DNA from: UBA11524 sp964383815 | GTDB lineage: Bacteria; Bacillota; Clostridia; Christensenellales; Aristaeellaceae | Length of the DNA: 16,160 bases | Direction of reading: 5' to 3' | Assembly: GCA_964383815.1 (NCBI GenBank) | Contig: CAYLIC010000046.1 | Coordinates: forward strand, 1-16,160 | Shown here: positions 1 to 9,200 of the stretch, piece by piece | Numbering within the stretch: position 1 is the first letter of the stretch | Layout: each line of letters begins with the position of its first letter | The notes under the pieces: generated by a model | Told to the model about the DNA's origin: nothing | What the model saw: only the letters and a program-made list of their open reading frames with translations | Databases searched by the model: none | Translations under genes and position numbers: made by a program

Positions 1-876
1 ATGAAGGACGGCGACGTGGTGCTGCTGCAGAACACCCGCTTCCGCAAGGAAGAAACCAAGAACATCGACACCTTCTCCAAAGAGCTGGCCTCCCTGGCTG
101 ACTGCTATGTGAACGATGCCTTCGGCTCTGCCCACCGTGCCCACTGCTCCACTGCCGGTGTGACTGAATACCTGTCCCCCAATGTGGCTGGCTACCTGAT
201 TGGCAAGGAGCTGTCCGTGATGGGCAAGGCCCTGGACAATGCCGACCGGCCCTTCGTGGCTGTGCTGGGCGGCGCCAAGATCGAGGACAAGCTGAACGTG
301 ATCAACAACCTGCTGGAGAAGGTTGACACCCTGATCATCGGCGGCGGCATGGCCTTCACCTTCATCAAGGCTATGGGCGGCGAAATCGGCAAGTCCCTGC
401 TGGACGAAACCAAGATTGACTACTGCAAGGACATGATGAAGAAGGCCCAGGAGAAGGGCGTGAAGCTGCTGCTGCCTGTGGACACCGTCTGCATTGGCGA
501 GTTCACCTTCGATCCCTCTGTTGAAACCGAAATCACTGCTTCCAACGCCATTCCTGCCGACAAGGAAGGCTGCGACATCGGCCCCAAGTCCCGCGAGATT
601 TTTGCCGAGGCTGTGAAGGCTGCCAAGACTGTGATTTGGAACGGCCCCATGGGCGTGTTCGAGAATCCTACCCTGGCCGCCGGCACCCTGGCTGTGGCAC
701 AGGCCATGGCGGACAGCGATGCTGTGACCATCATCGGCGGCGGCGATTCTGCTGCGGCTGTTGAGCAGATGGGCCTGGGCGACAAGATGACCCACATCTC
801 CACCGGCGGCGGTGCCTCCCTGGAGTATCTGGAAGGCAAGGTTCTGCCCGGCGTTGCTGCCCTGGACGAGGCTTAA
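1..876 (+). CDS. pgk: Phosphoglycerate kinase, 3' part (5' end outside window)
   Basis: Phosphoglycerate kinase moves the acyl phosphate of 1,3-bisphosphoglycerate to ADP, making ATP and 3-phosphoglycerate in cytosolic glycolysis. The 291 visible residues match the family from the segment DGDVVLLQNTRF onward. They include VAVLGGAKIEDK near residue 82, WNGPMGVFE near 213, the nucleotide-binding GGGDS near 246 and the C-terminal STGGGASLEYLEGKVLPG. The family is usually about 390-400 residues, so roughly 100 N-terminal residues lie upstream. The ATG at base 1 is an internal methionine, not the start. The stop is TAA at 874-876. tpiA follows about 107 bases later on the same strand with no terminator between, so the two are probably co-transcribed. 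The identification is very secure. Confidence 0.97.
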   Translation: MKDGDVVLLQNTRFRKEETKNIDTFSKELASLADCYVNDAFGSAHRAHCSTAGVTEYLSPNVAGYLIGKELSVMGKALDNADRPFVAVLGGAKIEDKLNVINNLLEKVDTLIIGGGMAFTFIKAMGGEIGKSLLDETKIDYCKDMMKKAQEKGVKLLLPVDTVCIGEFTFDPSVETEITASNAIPADKEGCDIGPKSREIFAEAVKAAKTVIWNGPMGVFENPTLAAGTLAVAQAMADSDAVTIIGGGDSAAAVEQMGLGDKMTHISTGGGASLEYLEGKVLPGVAALDEA

Positions 877-886
877 TCAACAATGG

Positions 887-929
887 CGCACCCCAAAAGG
901 GGATTCTTAAGGGCCGAAGGCCCTTGAGC
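887..929 (-). repeat. Dispersed 43-bp palindromic element, copy A
   Basis: Read on the minus strand, this copy has an inverted repeat with stem CTCAAGGGCC / GGCCCTTAAG around a TTC loop. AATCCC follows, and the element ends in GGGGTGCG. It aligns base for base in length with copy C and, with a one-base shift, with copy B. It lies between pgk and tpiA. No T-run follows it on the plus strand, so it is unlikely to be an intrinsic terminator here. It could stabilise the upstream mRNA end or tune expression between the two genes. Confidence 0.75.
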
Positions 930-935
930 GGGAGT

Positions 936-956
936 GCAGAGGGCGGCGCCCTCTGC
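936..956 (+). other. Perfect hairpin in the pgk-tpiA gap
   Basis: GCAGAGGGC (936-944) and GCCCTCTGC (948-956) form a 9-bp perfect stem with a 3-base loop. It lies just after repeat copy A and 27 bases before the tpiA start. No T-run follows, so it is not an intrinsic terminator. It may be an mRNA processing or stability structure. Confidence 0.6.
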
Positions 957-983
957 CCCCGTGCGCGTGAAAGAGGTATGAGT

Positions 984-1736
984 ATGCGTAAGGCGATTAT
1001 TGCTGGCAACTGGAAAATGAACAAGACGCCTGCCGAGGCTGCTGCACTTGTCACTGAGCTGAAACCCTTGGTGGCGGATGCCAACTGCGATGTGGTTGTG
1101 TGTGTGCCCGCTGTGGACTTTGCCGCCGTGAAGGAAGCTGCTGCCGGCAGCAACATTCACCTGGGTGCCCAGAATGTGCACTGGGCTGCCTCCGGCGCTT
1201 TCACCGGCGAGCTGAGTGCTGACATGCTGGTGGCCTCCGGCGTGGAGTATGTGGTGATTGGCCACAGCGAGCGCCGCCAGTACTTTGGCGAAACCGATGC
1301 CACCGTGAACAAGCGGGTGAAGGCTGCTGTGGCCGCTGGCCTGAAGGTCATCCTGTGCGTGGGTGAGCTGAAGGAGGAGCGGGAGAACGGCTACACCGAT
1401 GCCCTGGTGGAGTACCAGACCCTCATCGCCCTCACCGGCCTGACCGGCGAGCAGGTGGCAGACGTGGTGGTTGCCTACGAGCCTGTGTGGGCCATTGGCA
1501 CCGGCCTGACCGCTACCGATGAGCAGGCCAATGAGACCATCGGCGTGATTCGCAAGGCGCTGGCCCGCAAGTATGGCCAGGAGATTGCGGACAAGGTGCG
1601 CATCCAGTACGGCGGCTCCATGAACCCCAAGAACGTGAAGGGTCTTATGGCGCAGCCCGAGATTGATGGCGGCCTCATCGGCGGCGCGTCCCTGAAGGCT
1701 CCCGATTTCTCCCTGGTGGTCAACTACGACAAGTAA
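984..1736 (+). CDS. tpiA: Triose-phosphate isomerase
   Basis: TpiA interconverts dihydroxyacetone phosphate and glyceraldehyde 3-phosphate in cytosolic glycolysis. The protein is 250 residues, the normal family length. It carries the N-terminal GNWKMNK (Asn9, Lys11), catalytic His94 in GHSERRQYFGE, catalytic Glu166 in YEPVWAIGTG, and the phosphate-binding IQYGGSMNPKN and GGLIGGASL segments. I chose the ATG at 984 because AGAGG at 972-976 sits 7 bases upstream. The ATG at 978 in the same frame (adding Met-Ser) is only 1 base from that site. An open frame also extends upstream through the repeat and hairpin region, but that part is not protein-like. It follows pgk and is closed by a terminator at about 1795-1828. 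Confidence 0.97.
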   Translation: MRKAIIAGNWKMNKTPAEAAALVTELKPLVADANCDVVVCVPAVDFAAVKEAAAGSNIHLGAQNVHWAASGAFTGELSADMLVASGVEYVVIGHSERRQYFGETDATVNKRVKAAVAAGLKVILCVGELKEERENGYTDALVEYQTLIALTGLTGEQVADVVVAYEPVWAIGTGLTATDEQANETIGVIRKALARKYGQEIADKVRIQYGGSMNPKNVKGLMAQPEIDGGLIGGASLKAPDFSLVVNYDK

Positions 1737-1770
1737 TCAGGGGCGCGCAGGGACACTGTCCCGGCACCCT

Positions 1771-1813
1771 GATTAAGGGTTTCTCCCCTTAGGAATCCCG
1801 TTCTGCTGGTGCG
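1771..1813 (+). repeat. Dispersed 43-bp palindromic element, copy B
   Basis: This copy reads TTAAGGG, then TTTCT, CCCCTTAG, GAATCCC and finally GGTGCG. It is in the same orientation as copy C and opposite to copy A. The 14-base core CCCTTAGGAATCCC (1786-1799) differs by one base from the core in the other copies. Its second half forms the left arm of the tpiA terminator, so the element overlaps or supplies a terminator here. Confidence 0.65.
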
Positions 1814-1828
1814 GAGCGGGATTTTTTT
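1795..1828 (+). terminator. Intrinsic terminator after tpiA
   Basis: ATCCCGTTC (1795-1803) pairs with GAGCGGGAT (1814-1822) as a 9-bp stem with one G-T pair. It is followed at once by seven Ts (1822-1828). It ends the pgk-tpiA transcript just before the convergent transporter gene. On the minus strand the hairpin is not followed by a T-run, so it probably acts in one direction. Confidence 0.85.
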
Positions 1829-1830
1829 CT

Positions 1831-2622
1831 TTACCCCAGCGCCACGTCCAGCACCATCATCAGGGCAAAGCCTGCCATGGTGGACAGGGTCATCAGGTTG
1901 CGGTGCGGGTTCCGCTGGCTTTCGGGCACCAGCTCGGCAATCACCACGCTGATCATCGCGCCGGCTGCAAAGCTGAGCATGAAAGGCAGCACCTGCCGCA
2001 CTGCCAAGGCCAGCAGTGCGCCCAGCAGGCCTGAAACAGGCTCCACAAAGGCACTGAGCTGCCCCAGGAAAAACGCCCGGCTGCGGCTGGCACCTTCACG
2101 CCGGAGCGGCAGGCTGACGGCGGCACCCTCCGGGAAATTTTGCAGGCCAATGCCCAGGGCCAGCATCCACGCGCCCGGCAGCGCGGCCTCCGTGGCGCCA
2201 AAGGCCAGCGCGCCGAAGGCAACGCCGATGGCCAGGCCCTCGGGAACGTTGTGCAGGGTGATGGAGGTGACCAGCATCCAGCAGCGGCGGCGGCTGTCCG
2301 CCATGGGGGTCTTGGGCAGAAAACGCCTGAGCAGCAAATCGCCCAGGATGAGCACGGCACCACCGCACAGCAGCCCGGCGCAGGCCACCAGCCAGGGTGC
2401 TTGCCCCATGTCTGCCGCCAGGGCAATGCCGGGCGAGAGCAGCGACCAGAAGGAGCTTGCCAGCATGACCCCCGCACCAAAGCCCAGCAGGGCGTCCATC
2501 AGAGTGGCACGGACACGGCGGGTGAAAATCACCAGCGCTGCACCAAGGGCGGTGACCAGCCATGTAAAGAGGGTTGCAATCAGCGCCTGCAGCGGAAGAG
2601 ATAAGGAAAGAAGGCCGTTCAT
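1831..2622 (-). CDS. ZIP-family divalent metal transporter
   Basis: This is an integral membrane protein of the ZIP (ZupT/GufA-like) family, which moves zinc, iron, manganese or related divalent metals into the cytoplasm. From the chosen start it has 263 residues, typical for bacterial ZIPs. About eight hydrophobic segments are visible. The two signature metal-site helices are HNVPEGLAIGVAFGA (from residue 124) and QNFPEGAAVSLPL (from 161), and later acidic residues lie in VEPVSG and AELVPES. The ATG at 2622 has GAGG 11 bases upstream. In-frame starts at 2658 and 2703 are possible, but 2703 would fall inside a terminator stem. The gene is convergent with tpiA and divergent from the SNF2 gene. 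The metal cannot be told from sequence alone. The upstream structured RNA may control it. Confidence 0.9.
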   Translation of the reverse strand: MNGLLSLSLPLQALIATLFTWLVTALGAALVIFTRRVRATLMDALLGFGAGVMLASSFWSLLSPGIALAADMGQAPWLVACAGLLCGGAVLILGDLLLRRFLPKTPMADSRRRCWMLVTSITLHNVPEGLAIGVAFGALAFGATEAALPGAWMLALGIGLQNFPEGAAVSLPLRREGASRSRAFFLGQLSAFVEPVSGLLGALLALAVRQVLPFMLSFAAGAMISVVIAELVPESQRNPHRNLMTLSTMAGFALMMVLDVALG

Positions 2623-2685
2623 GGCAAAAATCGCCTCGCTAACATCAGGGTGATTCATGCTATGCCAAGGCCTGCCAGGGTGTGC

Positions 2686-2713
2686 AAAAAGCTCCCGGCG
2701 CAAAACCGGGAGC
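2686..2713 (-). terminator. Intrinsic terminator in the leader of the ZIP gene
   Basis: On the minus strand GCTCCCGG and CCGGGAGC form a perfect 8-bp stem (2713-2706 with 2698-2691) with a 7-base loop. TTTTT (2690-2686) follows. It lies upstream of the ZIP start on the same strand, so it either ends a separate small RNA or attenuates the transporter transcript. There is no T-run on the plus strand. Confidence 0.75.
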
Positions 2714-2834
2714 AGGGCTGGTGATGGCGCAGAAGGCTTTCATGCGCAATGCTGTGGAAAGGCTTTGCAATCAGGGAGATGCTCTCCTTGCGCGGCGCTT
2801 GCCGCCTGTGCGGTTGGCTTTCCATCCGGCCCTG
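2686..2834 (-). ncRNA. Candidate structured leader or small RNA upstream of the ZIP gene
   Basis: Read on the minus strand, nested pairings are visible. The closing helix CAGGGC/GCCCTG joins 2834-2829 to 2718-2713. Inside it TGGAAAG/CTTTCCA joins 2824-2818 to 2761-2755. That helix encloses two hairpins, GCGGC/GCCGC (2805-2792) and GGAGA/TCTCC (2787-2775). A further hairpin, GCGCA/TGCGC, spans 2747-2727. The intrinsic terminator shares one base with the closing helix. The layout suits a riboswitch-like attenuator or a stand-alone small RNA. I looked for the Mn (yybP-ykoY), cobalamin, M-box, TPP, SAM and T-box signatures and saw none. The function is unknown. Confidence 0.4.
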
Positions 2835-2839
2835 TGGAC

Positions 2840-2868
2840 AGTATAGCCCCATGGGGCCGGCGATATTC
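2840..2868 (-). promoter_or_regulatory. Possible weak promoter for the ZIP leader RNA
   Basis: A TATACT -10-like box lies on the minus strand at 2845-2840. The best -35 at normal spacing, GAATAT, is poor. A run of seven Ts lies just upstream. Transcription from here would start near 2833, which is the base of the closing helix of the candidate RNA. A 12-bp palindrome, GCCCCATGGGGC (2846-2857), overlaps the spacer and could be an operator. This is a weak call. Confidence 0.3.
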
Positions 2869-2990
2869 AGAAAAAAACGAGGCTGCATTGTTTTTCCGGC
2901 AGGGATTCACCACGCCTGCGGAGAAGTAATGAAGGATGCTGTTTTGGCATAGCATCATGAATCGCTGACTTATCGGAGTGAAGCACAGGC

Positions 2991-5900
2991 ATGATTTTGA
3001 GCCTTGATCGACTGAAAACCCTGGCAGGCGAAGAGGAATACCAGGCCGGGGAAGCCCTGCTGGCCCACGGCGGTGTGCGCCTGCTGGAGCAGAGCGCCAC
3101 CCTGCTGCGCTATGCCGTATCGGATGGCGGCAGGCAGGATATTGCCTTTTCCACCGCCGGGCCTGCGGAGTGCCACTGCGCCACCTATGCAGAAAAGGGC
3201 GCATGCAGGCACCTGGTGGCTGTTACCCTGGAGGCGCGGCGCTCCGGCACGCTGGAGGAGCTGGCCCGCAGGCGTGCTGCTGCCGCTGGCCCGGCACTGA
3301 TGAACGCCATGGAATCCGCCCTGCCCCAGGATGGCACCCTGCGCATGGAGGTTACCCTGTTTCTCGATGCGCCCCGGGCGGGCCAGGGGCCGCAGCTGCG
3401 CCTGGGCCTGCGGGTGGGGGAGGAAAGGCTGTATGTGGTGCGCTCCATTCCCCAGATGATGGAGGCCATGGCCCGAAAGACCACGATGGAGTTTGGCAAG
3501 GGGTTTGTGTTCCGCCCGGAATGGATGCACTTCGGCCCGGCGGAGACCCGGGTGCTGGAGGTTTTGCGGGCGCTGTGCCTGGCGCAGCGGGAAGGGGGAC
3601 TGGCGCTCCACGGCGCACAGGCCAGGCTGATTGCCCTGCCGGAGCCCTTTGCCGAGGCCGTTTTGCAGGAGCTGGCGGGCATGCCCTTCCGCCTGGCGGT
3701 GAACGGCGTATCCACTGCCCAGCGCCGGGTGGCTTGCGCCAGGTTGCCGCTGCACTACCGGGTGACCAGCAGCCTGCGGGGTGTGACCGTTACGGGCCAT
3801 TTTCCCAGGGATTTCCTGCCGCTGACGGCCTCCTGCAGCTATGCGCTGGTTTCCGGCCGGGTGCTTCACCTGGAGGAGAAGCAGCGCAGCGTGATGCAGG
3901 TTTTGTGGCAGGAGCAGCTGGACGGGCGCAGCGCCTTTGATTACCCCCTGCGGGACATGGGCCGGGTGATGGGGGAGCTGATACCTTTCCTGAAGCTGAC
4001 AGGCGTTGTGGAAATGGCGCCGGAGCTGGAAAAGCAGCTGGTGAAGCTGCCGCTGCTGGCCCGGCTGTACCTGGACAGGGAAGGCCGGGATGTGGTGGCC
4101 CGCACGGTGTTCCGCTATGGGGAGAAGGAGATTGACCCCTTTGACGAAACGCCGCCGCCGGAGACCCTCTCCCGCAACGAGAAGGTGCTCCTGCGGGATG
4201 CTGCCGCCGAGCGCCAGGTGCTGGACGCCCTGGGCGCCTCCGGCTTCTATGTGAGCAAAGGCCGGGTGTACCTGACGGGCCAGGATGCTATCTTCGATTT
4301 TGTGTCCGGCGGCGTGCAGAGGCTGCAGGCCATGGGCGAGGTGTATTTCTCCAGGGAGTTCCGCAAAATGGCGCCCCGCAGGCCGCTGCTCAAGGGCCGC
4401 ATGCAGATGAAGGGCGGCAGGCTGGAGCTGCAGTTTACCGAGGATGGCGTGCCTGCCCAGGAGATTCTGGGCCTGATGGAGGCCCTGAGCAAGCGGCGGC
4501 GGTACTTCCGCCTGAAGGATGGCTCCTTCCTGGATCTGACGGACATGGAGGAGTGGCAGCCCCTGGCGGATACCCTGGCGGATGCCGCCGATGCCGAGGG
4601 CCTGACCGACCTGGGCGGGGACAGCCTGAGCCTGCAGGCCTACCGCACCTGCTACCTGCACAGCCTGCTGGGGGAGATGGGCCTGCCCATTGAGGTGGAC
4701 AGCTCTGTTAAGCAGACGGTGGAGCAACTGGCACAGCCGGACAACAAGGCCATTCGCCTGCCCCAGGGACTGAGCCTGCGGCCCTATCAGCTGCGGGGAT
4801 ACCAGTGGCTCCACACCCTGGACAGGCTGCACATGGGCGGCATTCTGGCGGACGACATGGGCCTGGGCAAAACGGTGCAGGTCATTGCCCTTTTGAAGGC
4901 CAGCCACCAAAGGGATCAGGTGTCCCTGGTGGTGGCACCCACCTCCCTGACCTACAACTGGCTTAGCGAGCTGGAACGTTTTGCCCCGGAGCTGAGCGTG
5001 ATGGTGCTCTCCGGCTCCAGCGCCCAGCGGGCCAGCCAGATTCGCCATGTGAAGGACGTGCGGGATGTGGACGTGCTGATTACCTCCTACCCGCTGATCC
5101 GCCGGGATATTGACCAGATGACGGATATACCCTTCCGCTTTGTGATCCTGGACGAGGCGCAATATATCAAAAACGCGGGCAGCGTGGGCGCCGTGGCGGT
5201 GAAGCAGCTGCAGGCGCAGACCCGCTTCGCCCTGACGGGCACGCCCATGGAGAACTCCACCGGGGAGCTGTGGAGCATTTTCGATTTTGTGCTGCCCGGG
5301 TACCTGAACAGCTACGGCGTGTTCCTCCGCAGGTATCAGGATGGCGAGAATGCTGAGGAGCTGCGGAGAAAGATTCGCCCGTTCCTCATGCGCCGCCTGA
5401 AGAAGGATGTGCTGACCGAGCTGCCCGACAAGCTGGAAAATGTGCTGACGGCGCAGATGTCCCCGGAGCAGAGCAAGGTGTACCGGGCGGCCATGCAGCG
5501 CCTGAAAACCCGGGTGGACAAGGTGATGAGCGAAACCGGCCTGGGCCGCGGGCGCACGGAGGTACTTGCCGCCATAACAGAGCTGCGGCAGATCTGCTGT
5601 CATCCCGCCCTGGTGCTGCCGGACTACAGCGGCACCGCCGGCAAGCTGGAGCTGCTGCTGGAAATTCTGCCCGGGGCCATTGCTGCCGGGCGGCGGGTGC
5701 TGCTGTTCTCCCAGTTTGCCTCCATGCTGAGGATTCTCCGCAAGCAGCTGGAGAGCGAAGGCTACACCACCATGTACCTGGACGGCGAAACGCCCCCTGC
5801 CAGGCGGCTGGAAATGACCGAGCAGTTCAACGCCGGACAGGGGCAGGTGTTCCTCATCTCCCTGAAGGCCGGCGGCACAGGCCTGAACCTGACCGGCGCG

Positions 5901-6146
5901 GACATGGTGATTCACTACGACCCCTGGTGGAACCCGGCTGCGGAGGACCAGGCAACCGACCGGGCGCACCGCATTGGGCAAACCCGGAAGGTACAGGTGC
6001 TGCGCCTGGTGACCCACGACTCCATTGAGGAGAAGGTGGTGGCACTGGGCCAGCGGAAGAAGGCCCTGTTTGACCGGCTGATTACCCCCGGGGAGGAGCT
6101 GGTGACCGCCCTGACCGAGCAGGACATTCGCGCACTGTTCACATAA
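2991..6146 (+). CDS. SWIM zinc finger / SNF2-family helicase
   Basis: This is a 1051-residue Swi2/Snf2-type ATPase of superfamily 2, expected to translocate on DNA or remodel DNA-protein or RNA polymerase complexes. Near the N-terminus is a SWIM zinc finger (Cys61-x-Cys63 ... Cys72-x-His74). A middle region of about 400 residues resembles the bacterial SNF2-associated domain. The helicase core follows: Walker A DDMGLGKT (621-628), a DEAQ box at 721-724 (DEAQ rather than DEAH), LTGTPMEN, then the C-terminal lobe with LLFSQFASML, SLKAGGTGLNL and the motif VI RAHRIGQ (991-997). The start is the ATG at 2991. The nearest Shine-Dalgarno-like GGAG (2975-2978) is rather far, at 12 bases. It is divergent from the ZIP gene. 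No clear terminator follows, but the next gene has its own promoter. The specific role is unknown. Confidence 0.93.
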   Translation: MILSLDRLKTLAGEEEYQAGEALLAHGGVRLLEQSATLLRYAVSDGGRQDIAFSTAGPAECHCATYAEKGACRHLVAVTLEARRSGTLEELARRRAAAAGPALMNAMESALPQDGTLRMEVTLFLDAPRAGQGPQLRLGLRVGEERLYVVRSIPQMMEAMARKTTMEFGKGFVFRPEWMHFGPAETRVLEVLRALCLAQREGGLALHGAQARLIALPEPFAEAVLQELAGMPFRLAVNGVSTAQRRVACARLPLHYRVTSSLRGVTVTGHFPRDFLPLTASCSYALVSGRVLHLEEKQRSVMQVLWQEQLDGRSAFDYPLRDMGRVMGELIPFLKLTGVVEMAPELEKQLVKLPLLARLYLDREGRDVVARTVFRYGEKEIDPFDETPPPETLSRNEKVLLRDAAAERQVLDALGASGFYVSKGRVYLTGQDAIFDFVSGGVQRLQAMGEVYFSREFRKMAPRRPLLKGRMQMKGGRLELQFTEDGVPAQEILGLMEALSKRRRYFRLKDGSFLDLTDMEEWQPLADTLADAADAEGLTDLGGDSLSLQAYRTCYLHSLLGEMGLPIEVDSSVKQTVEQLAQPDNKAIRLPQGLSLRPYQLRGYQWLHTLDRLHMGGILADDMGLGKTVQVIALLKASHQRDQVSLVVAPTSLTYNWLSELERFAPELSVMVLSGSSAQRASQIRHVKDVRDVDVLITSYPLIRRDIDQMTDIPFRFVILDEAQYIKNAGSVGAVAVKQLQAQTRFALTGTPMENSTGELWSIFDFVLPGYLNSYGVFLRRYQDGENAEELRRKIRPFLMRRLKKDVLTELPDKLENVLTAQMSPEQSKVYRAAMQRLKTRVDKVMSETGLGRGRTEVLAAITELRQICCHPALVLPDYSGTAGKLELLLEILPGAIAAGRRVLLFSQFASMLRILRKQLESEGYTTMYLDGETPPARRLEMTEQFNAGQGQVFLISLKAGGTGLNLTGADMVIHYDPWWNPAAEDQATDRAHRIGQTRKVQVLRLVTHDSIEEKVVALGQRKKALFDRLITPGEELVTALTEQDIRALFT

Positions 6147-6153
6147 AGGCGGA

Positions 6154-6182
6154 TTGCATAACAGCAAAGTTTGTGGTAAAAT
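6154..6182 (+). promoter_or_regulatory. Sigma-A promoter for the CotH-kinase gene
   Basis: TTGCAT (6154-6159) and TAAAAT (6177-6182) are 17 bases apart, and a TG precedes the -10 as an extended motif. It starts only 8 bases after the SNF2 stop and leaves a leader of about 85 bases before the CotH start at 6273. The CotH gene therefore need not depend on SNF2 read-through. Confidence 0.75.
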
Positions 6183-6272
6183 GCAGGATGGAGCGAGAGT
6201 AAATCGTTCTATGAAGTGCATGTGTGCAGGCTTTTTGCCTGCGAAACTGATAAACGAAAGGAAGGATCGGCT

Positions 6273-9200
6273 ATGCAGCAGATGCCTCCCATGGGCAGCG
6301 GCACCCGCCGCACCAGCCAGCGAAGCCAGCGCAGCCAGCCTGCACGCAAGGCAGGCGGAAGGAAGAAAAGGGCCAGCATTGTGATGATGCTGGCGGTGTT
6401 TGCGGCAGTGGCGGCGCTGATTGTGCTCGTTAGCCCCAAGGAGCCCATTTCCCACGCCAGCTACACCATTGGCACCAGTGACGGGCATGTGGAAACCGGC
6501 GACCTGACCAACGCCTACCAGGGCCTGATGATCAGCGAAATCATGCCCGCCAACAGCGCCGCCGTGCCGGACGAGAACGGCAGCTACCCGGACTGGGTGG
6601 AGGTGTGGAACAGCAGGGACACGGCCATCAACATTGGCGGCGTGGGCCTGAGCGACCGCAGCGATGCCATTCGCTTCCTTTTCCCCAGCATGGTGCTGCA
6701 GCCGGGCGAGCGGGCGGTGGTCTTCTGCGATGATACCAACGCGGCCACTGTGGGCGAGCCATTCCATGCCAAATTCAAGCTGTCCTCCGTGGGCGAAACG
6801 GTGTACCTGTACGACCCCAATGCCTACCTGCTGGACTCTGTAACCTACCCCATCATGTCCAGCAACGAAAGCTGGGCCCTGGGGGAGGAAGGCTTTGCTG
6901 CCACGAAGGAATACAGTCCCGGGTTTGAAAACAGCACCGCTGGCTACCAGGAATATCAGTCCGCCACCATGGTGAAGGACGGCGCGCTGGTGATTAGCGA
7001 GGTCATGGCTGATCCTATCACCGGCCTGACGGACGAGGACGGCGAGCTGTCCGACTGGATTGAGCTGTACAACACCACCGATCAGGCTATCAGCCTGGAT
7101 AATTACGCCCTGAGCAACAAGGAAGGCAAGCCGCTGAAGTGGCGCTTTCCCAAGGGTGCGGTGGTGGCGGCCCATGGCTATTATGTGGTGTACTGCTCCG
7201 GCAAGGACCGGGCGGACAGTGCCTCCAGCGTGCCCCATGCCAGCTTCCGCATCAGCGCGGAGCACGACACCATTCTCCTTTCCGACAGCCGCGGCAGGCT
7301 GGTGGACAAGGTGGTTATCGACAACCTGCCGGAGGACTGCTCCTACGCCCGGGAGAGCGATGGCAGCTTCTCCGTTCACACCATGGCGACGCCGGGCCTG
7401 AGCAACAGCGAAACAGGCGCCGCCCGGATGGATGAATACCTGCGCTCAGTGAACCCCATTGGGGTTTACATCACCGAGGTTATGGCCTCCAACGAGTCCA
7501 CCCAGGTGTTTTCCTCCGTGGACTGCTGCGACTGGGTGGAGATATACAATTCCACCCAGTCCGTGGTAGACCTGTCCGGCTACGGCCTGTCCGACAGGCT
7601 GACCCGGGGACGCAAGTGGCAGTTTCCCCAGGGAACCATCATCAGCCCCGGGGAATACAAGGTCATCCTTTGCGATGGAAAAAGCGACCAGACCACCACC
7701 GGCCAGCTGCACACCAGCTTCAAGGTTCTCCGGGCAGGCGGCGAAACCCTGTGCCTGGCAACCCCGGATGGCAGGGTGATTGACAAGGTGGTGCTGCCGG
7801 AGATTCCCACCAATGTGTCCTATGGCCGAACCATCGGGCTGTCGGGCTTTTTTTATTATGATGCGCCCACACCCATGGCAGCCAACGGCACCGGCTTTAA
7901 GGGATATGCCCAGGCGCCCACCTTCACCACGGCGCCTGGCCTGTACTACACCACGGTGTACACGGGCTTCAACGTGCCGGAGGGTACCACCGTGTACTAC
8001 ACAACCGATGGCTCCACACCCACCCAGGCCTCCACGCCCTACAACGGCGAAACCCTGGAGCTGAACAACACCGCCACGGTGCTCCGGGCACGGGCCTTCT
8101 CCGACAGCGGTCTCCAGCCCAGCACGGTGCTGACGGGCAGCTTCTTCGTCAATGCGTATCACAGCCTGCCCATTGTGTCCCTGGTTTCCGACCCGGACAA
8201 CCTGTGGAATGCGGAAACAGGCATGCTGACCGTGGGCGACAACGTGATTAAGACCGATGCCAACGGCAAACCCAAGATTCCCTTCAAAAACACGGTATAC
8301 CGTGAGGTGAAGGAGAAACTGCCCGCCAAGGAAGGCCATGTGGAGTATTACCTGCTGGACGGCACCCAGGTGCTGGACCAGGGGATGGAGTTTTCCCTGC
8401 AGGGCCAGTACAGCCTGGACCTGCCACAGAAATCCATGAAGCTCCGCGCCAAGTCCCTCTACGGGGCGAAAACCTTCCAGGCGCAGCTCTTTGCAGACAG
8501 GCCCTACACGGAGTACAAGTCCTTCGTGCTGCGCAACTCCGGCAACGATGGCGTGTGGACCCGCCTGCTGGACGGCTTCCAGTCCCGGATGCTGGATGCC
8601 TTCGGCACGCAGATTATCCACCAGGCCTGGAACCCGGTGGTGGTGTACATCAATGGTGTGTACTGGGGCCACATGAACATGCGCGAGCGGGTGGATCGCT
8701 TCTTCGTGGCCCAGCACGAGGGCCTTTCCCTGGACGAGGCGGACAACATGATTATTGTGGAGGCCAGTGGCGCCTACAAGTATGGCGACAACTCCGTCTA
8801 CAAGAACATGATTAAGAAAATCAAGGCCTCCGATCCGGCGAAGAACGAGGAGGATCTGCAGTACATCCTGGACAATGTGGATGTGGACAACTACTTTGAA
8901 TACCTGGCGCTGGAGATGTTTGTGGGCAACTCCGACATTGGCAACCTGCGGGCCTACCGCATTGACGGCGAGGGCAACAAGTGGAAGTGGATTTTCTACG
9001 ATGCGGACTACGGCATGTTCTCCTCCAGGTTCAACAGCCCGGCCAGCTACACCAAGGCCAAGGGCATGGGCGACCAGCTGATTGACAACACCATTTTCCT
9101 GAAGCTGCTGGAGGTGCCCGAATACAAGGACAAGTTCCTGACCAAGCTGGGCCAGGTGTTCCAGTGCTTCACCACGGAGCAGATGCTGGAGATACTGGAG

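Noticed and set aside
924..983. N-terminal extension of TpiA through the pgk-tpiA gap
   Set aside because: The open frame passes through repeat copy A and a perfect hairpin. Family length and the ribosome site support the start at 984.
1877..2653. Plus-strand open frame of 258 codons opposite the ZIP gene
   Set aside because: It is Ser/Ala/Arg-rich with no recognisable domain and fully overlaps a clear ZIP-family gene on the other strand.
2659..2703. Upstream start for the ZIP transporter at 2703
   Set aside because: That ATG lies inside the intrinsic terminator stem, has no ribosome site, and adds 27 residues with no membrane-protein character.
2970..7379. Very long minus-strand open frame (1469 codons) opposite the SNF2 and CotH genes
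   Set aside because: It runs across two clear plus-strand genes. Its product is rich in His, Gln, Gly and Ala with no domain I recognise, and it crosses an intergenic promoter. In GC-rich coding DNA, antisense stops are rare, so this is a composition shadow. The same holds for minus-strand frames at 7446-9515, 9368-10213, 10382-11110, 11960-13018, 13163-14062 and 14150-16039.
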